From Verrucomicrobiales bacterium (GTDB taxonomy: Bacteria > Verrucomicrobiota > Verrucomicrobiia > Verrucomicrobiales > DEV007): 64,000 bases of DNA. The stretch is from positions 1 through 64,000 of the forward strand of contig JAEUHI010000064.1 in assembly GCA_016795385.1 (NCBI GenBank), written 5' to 3'. This document shows, in pieces, positions 25,488 through 36,710 of this stretch. The notes below the pieces were generated by a model. The model searched no databases and was not told where the DNA came from. It was given only the letters and a program-made list of their open reading frames with translations. The position numbers and the translations under genes are program-made. The first letter of the stretch is position 1, and each line of letters opens with the position of its first letter.

Positions 25488-27083
25488 ATGTTCGCCAGAC
25501 TCCGCAAATTGTTCGGATCCAAAAAACTCAACGAAGGAATCAAGATCGTCGTCAACTGTGAGAAACTCGAAACCCGCGTCGCCCTCCTCGAAAACGGCTC
25601 GCTCGAGGAATACACCGTCGAACGGAAGAACGACGAAAGCATCGTCGGATCGATCTACAAAGGGGTCGTCCGCAACATCGAGCCCGGCCTGAACGCGATG
25701 TTCGTCGATATCGGGCTCGAGAAAAACGCCTTCCTCCATTTCTGGGACGCCATCCCCGAAGCCCTCGACTCCGGCCTCGAGGAAATCCAGCGCAACTCCA
25801 AGAAGGGCGGCGGTGGCGACGATGGAAAGAGCAAGGGGAAAAAGCGCATCCAGTCGAAGGACATCCCCGATCTCTACCCCGTCGGTTCCGAGGTCCTCGT
25901 GCAGGTCACCAAGGGCCCCATCGGCACGAAGGGTCCCCGCGTCACCACGAACATCTCCCTGCCCGGTCGCTACATGGTGCTGATGCCGCGCAACGACCAA
26001 CTCGGGATTTCCCGCAAGATCGAGGATCCCAAGGAGCGCACCCGCCTCCGCAAGATCATGAGCGACAAGCTCACCATCCCCGAAAAGATGGGCGTGATCC
26101 TGCGCACCGTCTCCGCCGGACAGAAGGTGCGCTACTTCGTCCGCGACCTCGCCATCCTCGTCGACCAATGGCGCGAGATCGAGGAGAAGGCCTCCACGAA
26201 CAAGGCCCCGACCTGCGTGTTCAAGGAACCCGACCTGATCGAGCGCACCGTGCGCGATTTCCTCACCGACGAGATCGACGAAGTCCTCTGCGACGACCAG
26301 GCCGCCGCCGAGCGCATGAAGGATCTCATCGGCGTGATCTCGCGCCGCTCGCGGAAGCGCATCCAGTATTTCCAGACCACCACTCCGATCTTCGAAAAGC
26401 TCGGCATCCAGCGCCAGATCGATGACGCCTTCTACCGCCAGGTCTGGCTGCCGAGCGGAGGTTACCTCGTCATCGACGAGACCGAGGCCCTCATCGCCAT
26501 CGACGTGAACACCGGCCGCGCCAAGACCCAGGACAAGATGATCCTGCAGACCAACATCGAGGCCGCCGAGGAAGTCGCCCGCCAGGTCCGCCTCCGCAAC
26601 ATCGGCGGTCTCCTCGTCATCGACTTCATCGACATGAAGTCGCGCCGCGACCAGATGGCCGTCTACAAGGCGATGAAGGAACGTCTCAAGCACGACAAGG
26701 CGAAGACCCAGATCCTGCAGATTTCGCCGCTCGGCCTCATGGAAATGACGCGCCAGCGCCTCCACGAAAGCCTCAACATCACCGTCAACGAGCCCTGCCA
26801 CCACTGCCAGGGCAGGGGCATGGTGAAGAGCGCCGAGTCCATGAGCGTGGAGCTGCAGCGCCGCCTCAACTCCATCCTCGGCAAGAGCGAAGCCCCCGGG
26901 CGCGAGCTCCTCGTCATCGTCAATCCCGATGTCATGGAGCGACTCCGCACCCACGATGGGGAGCTCTTTGTGGAGCTCGAGCGGCGTCACAACGCCCGTC
27001 TCACCTTCCGCAGCGACGCCTCCTACCACCGCGAGCAGGTCGTCGTCGCCGATGCCAAGACGCAGAAGGAAATTCGCGAGTGA
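25488..27083 (+). CDS. rng: Ribonuclease E/G
   Basis: 531 residues, closer to RNase G in lacking the long RNase E tail. An S1-like domain (about 45-150) carries a Gly/Lys-rich insert (KKGGGGDDGKSKGKKR). The catalytic Mg ligands are D339 (IDVNTG) and D379 (DFIDM), and the zinc-link cysteines are C437 and C440 (CHHC). It starts mRNA decay and matures rRNA. Location behind mreBCD matches the mre-rng linkage of E. coli. The leader is C/A-rich with no Shine-Dalgarno. Confidence 0.95.
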   Translation: MFARLRKLFGSKKLNEGIKIVVNCEKLETRVALLENGSLEEYTVERKNDESIVGSIYKGVVRNIEPGLNAMFVDIGLEKNAFLHFWDAIPEALDSGLEEIQRNSKKGGGGDDGKSKGKKRIQSKDIPDLYPVGSEVLVQVTKGPIGTKGPRVTTNISLPGRYMVLMPRNDQLGISRKIEDPKERTRLRKIMSDKLTIPEKMGVILRTVSAGQKVRYFVRDLAILVDQWREIEEKASTNKAPTCVFKEPDLIERTVRDFLTDEIDEVLCDDQAAAERMKDLIGVISRRSRKRIQYFQTTTPIFEKLGIQRQIDDAFYRQVWLPSGGYLVIDETEALIAIDVNTGRAKTQDKMILQTNIEAAEEVARQVRLRNIGGLLVIDFIDMKSRRDQMAVYKAMKERLKHDKAKTQILQISPLGLMEMTRQRLHESLNITVNEPCHHCQGRGMVKSAESMSVELQRRLNSILGKSEAPGRELLVIVNPDVMERLRTHDGELFVELERRHNARLTFRSDASYHREQVVVADAKTQKEIRE

Positions 27084-27118
27084 GTCACGGCTCTCCGGGG
27101 CCTTTGTTTTCTTCCGGC

Positions 27119-27144
27119 TTGCCTCGCGCGATCGCGCGAGGCAA
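27119..27144. repeat. Perfect 26-bp palindrome after rng
   Basis: TTGCCTCGCGCG and its exact reverse complement meet without a spacer, 36 bases past the rng stop. There is no T-run on the right side, so it is not a classical terminator on either strand. It could stabilise the mRNA end or be a protein-binding site. Confidence 0.7.
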
Positions 27145-27220
27145 AATGCCGCATGATCCTGCGACTCCGTTCGTCACCCGACGGGGTCTTGGGCCCTTGG
27201 ATCTTTGCAACTTCCGGATC

Positions 27221-27991
27221 ATGAACACTCGCACGCTCGTCCACGGTTTTCTCCCGCTCCTCCTCGCCTGCACTTTCCTCCCGGCACCGGACGCCCTCGG
27301 ACAACTCCGCCGCCCCGGCATTGTCACGGTCGAGCGTGAAGACCGCACCAAAAGCGAGCTGGTGAAAGAAGAAGGCGCCATCTACCTCGAAGGGATGGTG
27401 GAGAAAGAGCTCGTCGTGCGGGTCACGGCCGGAGCGTCGGTTTACGCGAATCTTCAGGGGGAACGCTGGATGGGCAACCTTCTGCCGGACCAGAATGCGG
27501 TGCTCCTCGCCGTGAGCGAGAAGGCCTACCGGGTGCGTGCCAAGGCGAAGCAGGGACAGGTCGCGGGCTGGGTCAGCAAAGCCGCGATCGCCGGCATCCC
27601 GGAGGGCTTCGAGGAAAATCTGCGCCAGTATCACGAGCGTTATCTCGTGGTCTCCGAGCTGATCGAGAACAAACAGATCGCCCTCGGCATGACGCTCGCC
27701 GAAGTCGTTTCCTCCATCGGTCCTCCGGACAAACGGCAGTCGACGGTGAACGAATCGGGCCGCACCGACACGATCGAGTTCATCTCCTACCAACGCGTCC
27801 CGCAGACCGTGATGTCGGTGGATCGTTTCGGCCAGGCCGTTCCGGTCACGCAATATCTCGAAGTCGAGTCGGGCCGGATCACGGTCGATTTCTCGAATGA
27901 TGTCGTCACCTCGATCTCGGAATCCGAAGGGCTCGATTTTTCCAACGCCCGCCTCGACGTGACGGTGCCGCCGGTCGTCTTTCTTTTCTGA
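27221..27991 (+). CDS. Secreted SH3-like protein, unknown function
   Basis: 256 residues. A signal peptide ends near residue 28 (FLPAPDALGQ). Residues 60-130 look like a bacterial SH3 or SH3-like barrel ('RVTAGASVYANLQGERWMG', 'GQVAGWVSKAAIAGIP'), often used to bind peptidoglycan or proteins. The C-terminal half has a SmpA/BamE-like hint ('IALGMTLAEVVSSIGPPDKR'), in which an early Gly-Met-x-x-x-E-V phrase is typical of outer-membrane accessory proteins. The start at 27221 begins the signal peptide. Confident that it is a gene; function is inference only. Confidence 0.8.
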   Translation: MNTRTLVHGFLPLLLACTFLPAPDALGQLRRPGIVTVEREDRTKSELVKEEGAIYLEGMVEKELVVRVTAGASVYANLQGERWMGNLLPDQNAVLLAVSEKAYRVRAKAKQGQVAGWVSKAAIAGIPEGFEENLRQYHERYLVVSELIENKQIALGMTLAEVVSSIGPPDKRQSTVNESGRTDTIEFISYQRVPQTVMSVDRFGQAVPVTQYLEVESGRITVDFSNDVVTSISESEGLDFSNARLDVTVPPVVFLF

Positions 27992-27998
27992 CCGGGAG

Positions 27999-28021
27999 GC
28001 CTCCGGGGAGGGCATTTTTTC
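27999..28021 (+). terminator. Weak terminator after the SH3-like gene
   Basis: A short GC-rich hairpin (CCT..AGG) is directly followed by six T residues (28016-28021). The stem is brief and alternative pairings exist. Confidence 0.4.
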
Positions 28022-28162
28022 CGCGGCACGCGGAGAAATATCCCGATTTGCGTCGTAACGGCTTTTGACAAGCCGCGGTGGCGGCGCTCTCGTCTTCAGA
28101 GCGCGACACGCCTGCCGCGCCTCGCGCCGAAACGACGAACCAACCCAACCACCACACCCACC

Positions 28163-28792
28163 ATGGCCCACGAACTCCCCCCCCTGCCCTATGCCCTTGA
28201 TGCGCTCGAGCCGCACATCGATGCCCGCACCATGGAGATCCACCACGGCAAACACCACGCCACCTACATCGCCAACCTGAACAAGGCGATCGAAGGAAAC
28301 GCCGCTCTCGAAGGCAAGACCATCGACGAACTCATCGCCGACCTCGACGCCGTGCCGGAAAACATCCGCGGCGCTGTCCGCAACAACGGCGGTGGCCACG
28401 CGAACCACGCCCTTTTCTGGTCCATCCTCGGTCCGAACGCGGGCGGTGCTCCGCGCGGAGAACTCGCCGCCGCCATCGACAAGGCCTTCGGCTCGCTCGA
28501 CGCCTTCAAGGAAGCCTTCAAGACCGCCTCACTGACCCGCTTCGGCTCCGGCTGGGCCTGGCTCGTGGTGAAGGCCGACGGCAGCCTCGCCGTCACCAGC
28601 ACGCCGAATCAGGATAATCCCACCATGGGCGCCGCTGCCGGATGTGACGGCAGCACTCCCATCCTCGGACTCGACGTCTGGGAGCACGCCTATTACCTGA
28701 ACTACCAGAACCGCCGTCCCGACTACGTCGAAGCCTTCTGGAACGTCGTCAACTGGGACGCCGTGGCCGAGCGCTACGCCGCCGCCGGCTGA
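28163..28792 (+). CDS. sodA: Manganese superoxide dismutase
   Basis: 209 residues. Converts superoxide to oxygen and peroxide. Metal ligands by family alignment: H27, H82, D171 and H175 (DVWEHAYYLNYQNRRPDYV). GGGHANHALFW and the glutamine Q150 in STPNQDNP mark the Mn type rather than the Fe type (which has a glutamine in the first of these blocks). The leader (AACCACCACACCCACC) is C/A-rich with no ribosome site. Followed by a strong terminator. Confidence 0.95.
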   Translation: MAHELPPLPYALDALEPHIDARTMEIHHGKHHATYIANLNKAIEGNAALEGKTIDELIADLDAVPENIRGAVRNNGGGHANHALFWSILGPNAGGAPRGELAAAIDKAFGSLDAFKEAFKTASLTRFGSGWAWLVVKADGSLAVTSTPNQDNPTMGAAAGCDGSTPILGLDVWEHAYYLNYQNRRPDYVEAFWNVVNWDAVAERYAAAG

Positions 28793-28830
28793 GCCGGGTC
28801 GCCGATCTCCCCTTGATCAGCCCTTTCCAG

Positions 28831-28866
28831 AGGCGGTCCGGATGCGCTTTCCGGACCGCCTTTTTT
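28831..28866 (+). terminator. Strong terminator after sodA
   Basis: AGGCGGTCCGGA pairs with TCCGGACCGCCT (12 bp, 7-base loop), followed by TTTTTT. The left arm and first loop bases are shared with the nrdA terminator. Confidence 0.92.
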
Positions 28867-29001
28867 CTCGCCGGAAACCAGAAAATCCGGTCAAAAAGTG
28901 ACTTGGCTCCCTTAATTATCTGGTCTTTCAAAGCGATTTCTGATCACACTGGCAACGGAATCGCTTACAGCGCAAGCCCTCCACGAAATCGTGGGTTTTT
29001 T
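28867..29001 (+). ncRNA. Possible small RNA ending in a terminator before nrdB
   Basis: The 135 bases after the sodA terminator contain no open frame but end in a second terminator-like hairpin: CCACGA-AA-TCGTGG at 28981-28994, then a T-run at 28996-29001. A terminator with no gene before it suggests a short transcript. AATTAT at 28913-28918 could be its -10. No family is recognised; the hairpin may equally be an attenuator. Confidence 0.25.
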
Positions 29002-29021
29002 GGCAAAATATCCTTGAACAA

Positions 29022-29068
29022 CCACTATATCTTGTGCATCTTGAAAACCGGCCAACAAGATATGGTGC
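29022..29068. promoter_or_regulatory. Tandem NrdR boxes upstream of nrdB
   Basis: Box 1 (29022-29037, CCACTATATCTTGTGC) matches 13 of 16 positions of the NrdR consensus acaCwAtATaTwGtgt; box 2 (29053-29068, CAACAAGATATGGTGC) matches 11. Their starts are 31 bases apart, three helical turns, the spacing known for NrdR site pairs. A -10-like TATATC lies in box 1. NrdR would repress the nrd genes when dATP is high. Confidence 0.75.
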
Positions 29069-29229
29069 TTTTTCCAAACTCTTGAAGACCACCCGAATTG
29101 CTTGTTTTCATGGTTTTTTGAAGATCCCGCTCCCCCCAGCGACCCGACAAATCCCTAGAAATCAGGAGATTCACAAAAGTTAGAGATTCCGTTCATTCCA
29201 TCCCCTCTTACCCACTGCCCGCACAAATC

Positions 29230-30312
29230 ATGGAAAAGAAATTCACCATCGGAGACCGCACCTTCGTCCTCGATCAGGATAAGGCCGAGGAGGCCTACGC
29301 CGCCAAGCGCATCATCAATGGCCGCAAGTCGGAGGCCTTCAATCTCCTCCCCCTGAAGTATCAGTGGGCCTACGACCTCTATCGGACGATGAAGGCGAAC
29401 CACTGGGAGCCCGAGGACATCCAGATGCAGAAAGACATCGAGCAGTGGCAGGGGGCCGAGCTCAGTGATTCCGAGCGCTGGATCATCCGCATGGGGATCG
29501 GCTATTTTTCCGCCGCCGAAGGCATCGTGGGCGACAACATCATCCACGTGGTGCGCGAGCTCGTCACCGCGCCCGAGCTGAAACTCGTCCTCGGCCGTCA
29601 CGCCCATGAGGAGAATATCCATGCCGACAGCCTCCTTTACATGATCAGCAGCCTCGGCATCAACCCGCACGAGTGCGAGGCGATGTTCGAGCAGATCCCC
29701 ACGATCAAGCGCAAGAACGAATTCGTCACCCGCACCTCCCACGAGCTGCGCCGCGACATCGACCTGACCAATCCCGAAAACAAAAAGCAGCTCGCCCGGA
29801 ACATCTTCGTCTTCGGCCAGTGCATGGAGGGCACCCAGTTCTACGGACTCTTCGGCATGATCCTCAGCCTGAAGCGCCAGAACAAATTCCCCGGCATCGG
29901 CCAGATGTTCCAATACACCCTGCGCGACGAGTCGAACCACATCGAAGTCTTCCGCAACCTCTTCATGGATCTCGTCAGCGAGAACATGGAGATCTGGACG
30001 CCCGAGTTCAAGGAAGAGCTCGTCGAAACGATGAAGGAAGCCGTCGCCCTGGAGAAGGAATTCATCAACGACTGCCTCCCCGTCAGCGCCGTCGGCCTGA
30101 ACGCCGCCGAGTTCTGCCAATACATCGATTACATCGCCGACCGCCGCCTCGAGGGCATCGGGCTGAATCCGCTCAATCCCGGCATCCGCAATCCCTTCCC
30201 CTGGCTCGCCGAGACCATGGACATCAAGAAGGAAGCGAACTTCTTCGAGCAGAAGGTCACCGAGTATCAAAAAGCCTCGGCCCTCTCCGCCGTCCACGAC
30301 GACGATCTCTGA
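29230..30312 (+). CDS. nrdB: Class Ic ribonucleotide reductase small subunit
   Basis: 360 residues. Ferritin-like R2 subunit that houses the metal cofactor. Ligands align with Chlamydia: E97, E128, H131, E200, E234 and H237. The spacings 97-128 (31) and 200-234 (34) equal those in the chlamydial protein. The position that holds the radical tyrosine in class Ia (four after the first His) is L135. So no tyrosyl radical can form there; the family solution is a Mn(IV)/Fe(III) centre (class Ic). The first ligand is Glu, also as in class Ic, not Asp. Lies behind NrdR boxes and is followed by nrdA. It supplies deoxynucleotides together with NrdA. Confidence 0.93.
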   Translation: MEKKFTIGDRTFVLDQDKAEEAYAAKRIINGRKSEAFNLLPLKYQWAYDLYRTMKANHWEPEDIQMQKDIEQWQGAELSDSERWIIRMGIGYFSAAEGIVGDNIIHVVRELVTAPELKLVLGRHAHEENIHADSLLYMISSLGINPHECEAMFEQIPTIKRKNEFVTRTSHELRRDIDLTNPENKKQLARNIFVFGQCMEGTQFYGLFGMILSLKRQNKFPGIGQMFQYTLRDESNHIEVFRNLFMDLVSENMEIWTPEFKEELVETMKEAVALEKEFINDCLPVSAVGLNAAEFCQYIDYIADRRLEGIGLNPLNPGIRNPFPWLAETMDIKKEANFFEQKVTEYQKASALSAVHDDDL

Positions 30313-30319
30313 TTCTCCG

Positions 30320-30360
30320 GACCTGACAGGGTTGGATCGCACACCGCACCCTGTCAGGTC
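30320..30360 (+). promoter_or_regulatory. 12-bp hairpin in the nrdB-nrdA gap
   Basis: GACCTGACAGGG (30320-30331) pairs perfectly with CCCTGTCAGGTC (30349-30360) over a 17-base loop, 8 bases after the nrdB stop. No T-run follows, so read-through is expected. It may protect the nrdB message end or set the nrdB:nrdA ratio. Confidence 0.6.
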
Positions 30361-30441
30361 TCTCCGTCTTTCCCGCATCGTTTCACGTTCCCGATTCCGT
30401 TCCCCGTCCCCCACCCCAATCCGCACCCGTTCCCACCGCCC

Positions 30442-33708
<3,267 letters not shown>

Positions 33709-33736
33709 GGCGGAAAACTCCAACCTTCTTCGCGAA

Positions 33737-33764
33737 AAGGCGGTCCGGATGGGCCGCCTTTTTT
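33737..33764 (+). terminator. Terminator after nrdA
   Basis: AAGGCGGTCC pairs with GGGCCGCCTT around GGAT, followed by TTTTTT overlapping the stem end. It stands 28 bases past the nrdA stop. Confidence 0.9.
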
Positions 33765-33827
33765 CGTTTTCACCACGGCTCCTTCCGGTCGTCAAAACTT
33801 CGTCACCGGCGCGGGGTTGAGCGTTCC

Positions 33828-35207
33828 ATGCGATTCCTCCTTGCTTCCGGCCTGCTTCTTTCCTTCACCCTCTGCCCGTCGGGTCTCGCCGGCGAAAAAC
33901 CCAACGTCGTCGTCATCGTCGCCGACGATCTCGGATATGCCGAGGTTTCCTTCCAGGAGAAGCATGCCGATTACGTCCACACGCCCCACCTCGATTCCGT
34001 TGCCGCCGCGGGCGTGGTTTGCCGTCAAGACTACGTGACCGGACAGGTCTGCTCGCCGACCCGCGCCGGTCTCATGACCGGTCGCTACCAACAGCGCCTC
34101 GGACTCTACACCGGTGGCGAGGCAGGATCGGGTCTTCCCCTCTCGGAAACGATCCTCCCAGGCTATCTCAAGCCCGCCGGATATGCCACCGGCCAATTCG
34201 GCAAATGGCATCTCGGCCCGACCCTGGAATGGAGTCCGGCGCATCGCGGCTTCGATGAAGTCTTCGGGTTTCTCGGCCGTGGCGCCCACGACTATTTCAA
34301 GTTCGATGATCCGGAAGACCCGATCTACCGCGGTCTCGAGGTCGTGAAAGAAAGCGGCTACCTCACCGACCGGCTCGGCGAGGAAACCGCCGCCTTCGTG
34401 CGGAAACACGCGGGCAAGCCCTTCTTTGCCTACCTCGCCTTCAATGCCGTCCACGCCCCGATGCAGGCACCGGAGGACGAGATCGCCAAATTCAACACAG
34501 GGGATCCGATCCGCGACACCCGGCTGGCCATGGGAAAACGTCTCGACGATGCCGTCGGAAAAGTCGTCGCCGCCCTGAAGGAGACGGGGACTTGGGAAAA
34601 CACCCTGCTCTTCTTCTTCAGCGACAACGGGGGGCCGCTCGCCCAATCGGCCGACAATACGCCGCTGCGGGGCGGCAAACACACCGACTACGAAGGCGGC
34701 GTGCGCACTCCCTTCCTCGTGGTGTGGCCTGCAAAACTCAAGCCCGGCACCTCCGACGCGGTCGTGAGTTCCCTCGACGTCCTGCCCACCGTCCTCGCCG
34801 CTGCCGGAGTCGAGGCTCCGGCGGAACGCCCGTCCGACGGCATCGACCTCATCCCGGTCCTGAGTGGGGAAAAGCCGGCGGAGCCGAGGACGCTCTACTG
34901 GTCGTCCGCCGAAGAGGGCGGCTGGTGGGCGGTGCGATCGGGCGATTGGAAACTCGTCGCCGAGCGCGGCCGGATCGAACTCTTCGATCTCACGAAAGAT
35001 CCCGGCGAGAGCACCGACCTCTCCGCGACGCATCCGGATCAGGTGACCCGCCTCGCCGCCCTCCACGATGCCTGGCTCGCGGAGATGGCCGAACCGATGA
35101 AGGCGGGGGCGAAGAAATGGGTTTCGGACGGCGGCGCACCGGACAAAAAGGCCCGGAAGAAGGAGAAGCGGAAGAAAAAATCCGAATCCGATCCGGCCGA
35201 GGCGTGA
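33828..35207 (+). CDS. Secreted type I sulfatase
   Basis: 459 residues, exported (signal peptide 1-22). An arylsulfatase-type alkaline-phosphatase-fold enzyme. The formylglycine motif C75-S-P-T-R is present, so it needs a formylglycine-generating enzyme. Metal ligands include D33-D34 (IVADDLGYAE) and D-N in FFFSDNGG; 'GKWHLG' is the usual substrate-site block. It removes sulfate esters, likely from polysaccharides; such genes are numerous in Verrucomicrobia that eat algal sugars. The tail (KKARKKEKRKKK) is strongly basic. It stands alone after nrdA. Confidence 0.93.
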   Translation: MRFLLASGLLLSFTLCPSGLAGEKPNVVVIVADDLGYAEVSFQEKHADYVHTPHLDSVAAAGVVCRQDYVTGQVCSPTRAGLMTGRYQQRLGLYTGGEAGSGLPLSETILPGYLKPAGYATGQFGKWHLGPTLEWSPAHRGFDEVFGFLGRGAHDYFKFDDPEDPIYRGLEVVKESGYLTDRLGEETAAFVRKHAGKPFFAYLAFNAVHAPMQAPEDEIAKFNTGDPIRDTRLAMGKRLDDAVGKVVAALKETGTWENTLLFFFSDNGGPLAQSADNTPLRGGKHTDYEGGVRTPFLVVWPAKLKPGTSDAVVSSLDVLPTVLAAAGVEAPAERPSDGIDLIPVLSGEKPAEPRTLYWSSAEEGGWWAVRSGDWKLVAERGRIELFDLTKDPGESTDLSATHPDQVTRLAALHDAWLAEMAEPMKAGAKKWVSDGGAPDKKARKKEKRKKKSESDPAEA

Positions 35208-35234
35208 TCAACGCGTTCCCCGAAAGCGGCCGGA

Positions 35235-36710
35235 TCATTTCAAAACGACCGTCAGCTTCACGACCGCAGAAGTGTTCCCTGCCGCGTCCTTCGAGCGGAT
35301 CTGAAGGGTGTTTTTGCCAGGCTTCAATCCCTTCACCGAGACCGACCAGTTATCGGTGCCGCTCGCGGGCGTGAAGGGCTTGTTGCCGACCTTTACCTCG
35401 ATGAGGGCAAGATCGCCGTCGGGGTCGGAGGCCGTGCCCCGCAAGGTGAGCTTGGGACGTTTCAAGTTGATCTTGCGTTTGCCAAGAGGTTTTACCGAGG
35501 GAGCCTTGGCCGGGACGGGTGCCGAGCCATCTGAAAGCACCTGGATCGTGAAGTTTCCATCCGCAAGGGTGAACCCGTCGGAGGTGGAGGTGCCGCGTCC
35601 GACGATGAGGGCATTTCCCCGCCAGGCGGAATGGCCGAAGATGGTGGGGAAATCGGAGATCAGTTCGGTGCGGGTACCGGTCGCGAGATCATAGAAGCCG
35701 AAGCTCGTGCCTTCGAAGGTTTGGTTCGAGAGGATCGCGTCTCCGGAAGCGGAATGGTTCCAGCCGAAAGCCGCGCCGCTGCCGGTCGGATTGCCTCCGA
35801 ATTTCCTGACAAAAGCGCCGTCGGAGCGGTTGAAAAGGTAGATGCTGCCCGAGCCGCCTCCACCATCGTCGTCGCTGGTCGCGGCGACGACGAAGTAGGT
35901 GTCGCTGATCGAGACCTTCATACCGAAGTAGTCCTCGTTGGCCGGATCCGGGGGCAAAAGAATGAAACGCTCGGCGCCCGTGGCCCGATCAAAGACATAG
36001 GCCTTCCCGGCATCAAAGAACGCGCCGTTCGTAGCAAAGGGAGCTCCCGCGAGGACATCGTCTCCCTTGACCGCGACGGATTCGCCGACCTGGGCGCCCG
36101 CCTCCGGATCGGAGGCGGTGAAGGTGCGTTCGAGCGCTCCGGTGGAGGTATCGAAGAGATACACGAATCCCCGTGCGTATTGGGTGGGGATGGCCGAGGA
36201 GTCTCCCGCCCGGGGAGCCCCGACCACGGCGACCGTGCCGTCGAGAGCAACGGAGGTTCCGAACAAGTCCGGATCGTTGGGGAAGCCGTCGGTTTGGTTG
36301 AAGGTCAGGATTTCGGCACCGGTGGCGAGGTTGTAGAGATAGGCTTTGCCCCGGTTCGACGCGGAGATGAATTTGTTGGGCGCTCCGACCAGGGCGAACC
36401 CTCCGTCCACGGCGAGCGCCGCGCCAAACTCCATTCCTTCGCCCGCATCCGAGGCGGTGAGGCGGCGCAGGAACGCCCCGTCCGAGGCATCGAAGACATA
36501 GGCCGCGCCGCCACTGACGCGGCGTCCCTTGGTGGCGATCACGAAGTAGTCCGGATCGAGAGCGACGATGGGCTTGAGATCTCCGCCCGCGGTGTTCCAG
36601 AGCGCGTTCTCCGAATGTGTGATCGTCCGGATCACGGTGTAGGGATCGGCGGAGAGACTCCCGATGAAGAGGGAGGTGGATGCGAGGGCGGACACGAGCA
36701 GAAGTTTCAT
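35235..36710 (-). CDS. Secreted FG-GAP-like propeller with shared C-terminal module
   Basis: 491 residues. Signal peptide 1-20. Residues 25-390 are repeats of the type 'VAVDGGFALVGAPN..GKAYLYN', an FG-GAP/integrin-like seven-bladed propeller. After a proline-rich linker (APVPAKAPSV) come about 85 residues of Ig-like module (LTLRGTASDPDGDLALIEVKVG, W-S-V-S-V, GLKPGKNTLQIRSKDAAGN) ending in VVLK at the stop, the only one of the five tails without R-S at the end. Last gene of the operon; its ATG overlaps the previous stop by four bases. Probably a surface adhesin-like protein; ligand unknown. Confidence 0.87.
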   Translation of the reverse strand: MKLLLVSALASTSLFIGSLSADPYTVIRTITHSENALWNTAGGDLKPIVALDPDYFVIATKGRRVSGGAAYVFDASDGAFLRRLTASDAGEGMEFGAALAVDGGFALVGAPNKFISASNRGKAYLYNLATGAEILTFNQTDGFPNDPDLFGTSVALDGTVAVVGAPRAGDSSAIPTQYARGFVYLFDTSTGALERTFTASDPEAGAQVGESVAVKGDDVLAGAPFATNGAFFDAGKAYVFDRATGAERFILLPPDPANEDYFGMKVSISDTYFVVAATSDDDGGGGSGSIYLFNRSDGAFVRKFGGNPTGSGAAFGWNHSASGDAILSNQTFEGTSFGFYDLATGTRTELISDFPTIFGHSAWRGNALIVGRGTSTSDGFTLADGNFTIQVLSDGSAPVPAKAPSVKPLGKRKINLKRPKLTLRGTASDPDGDLALIEVKVGNKPFTPASGTDNWSVSVKGLKPGKNTLQIRSKDAAGNTSAVVKLTVVLK

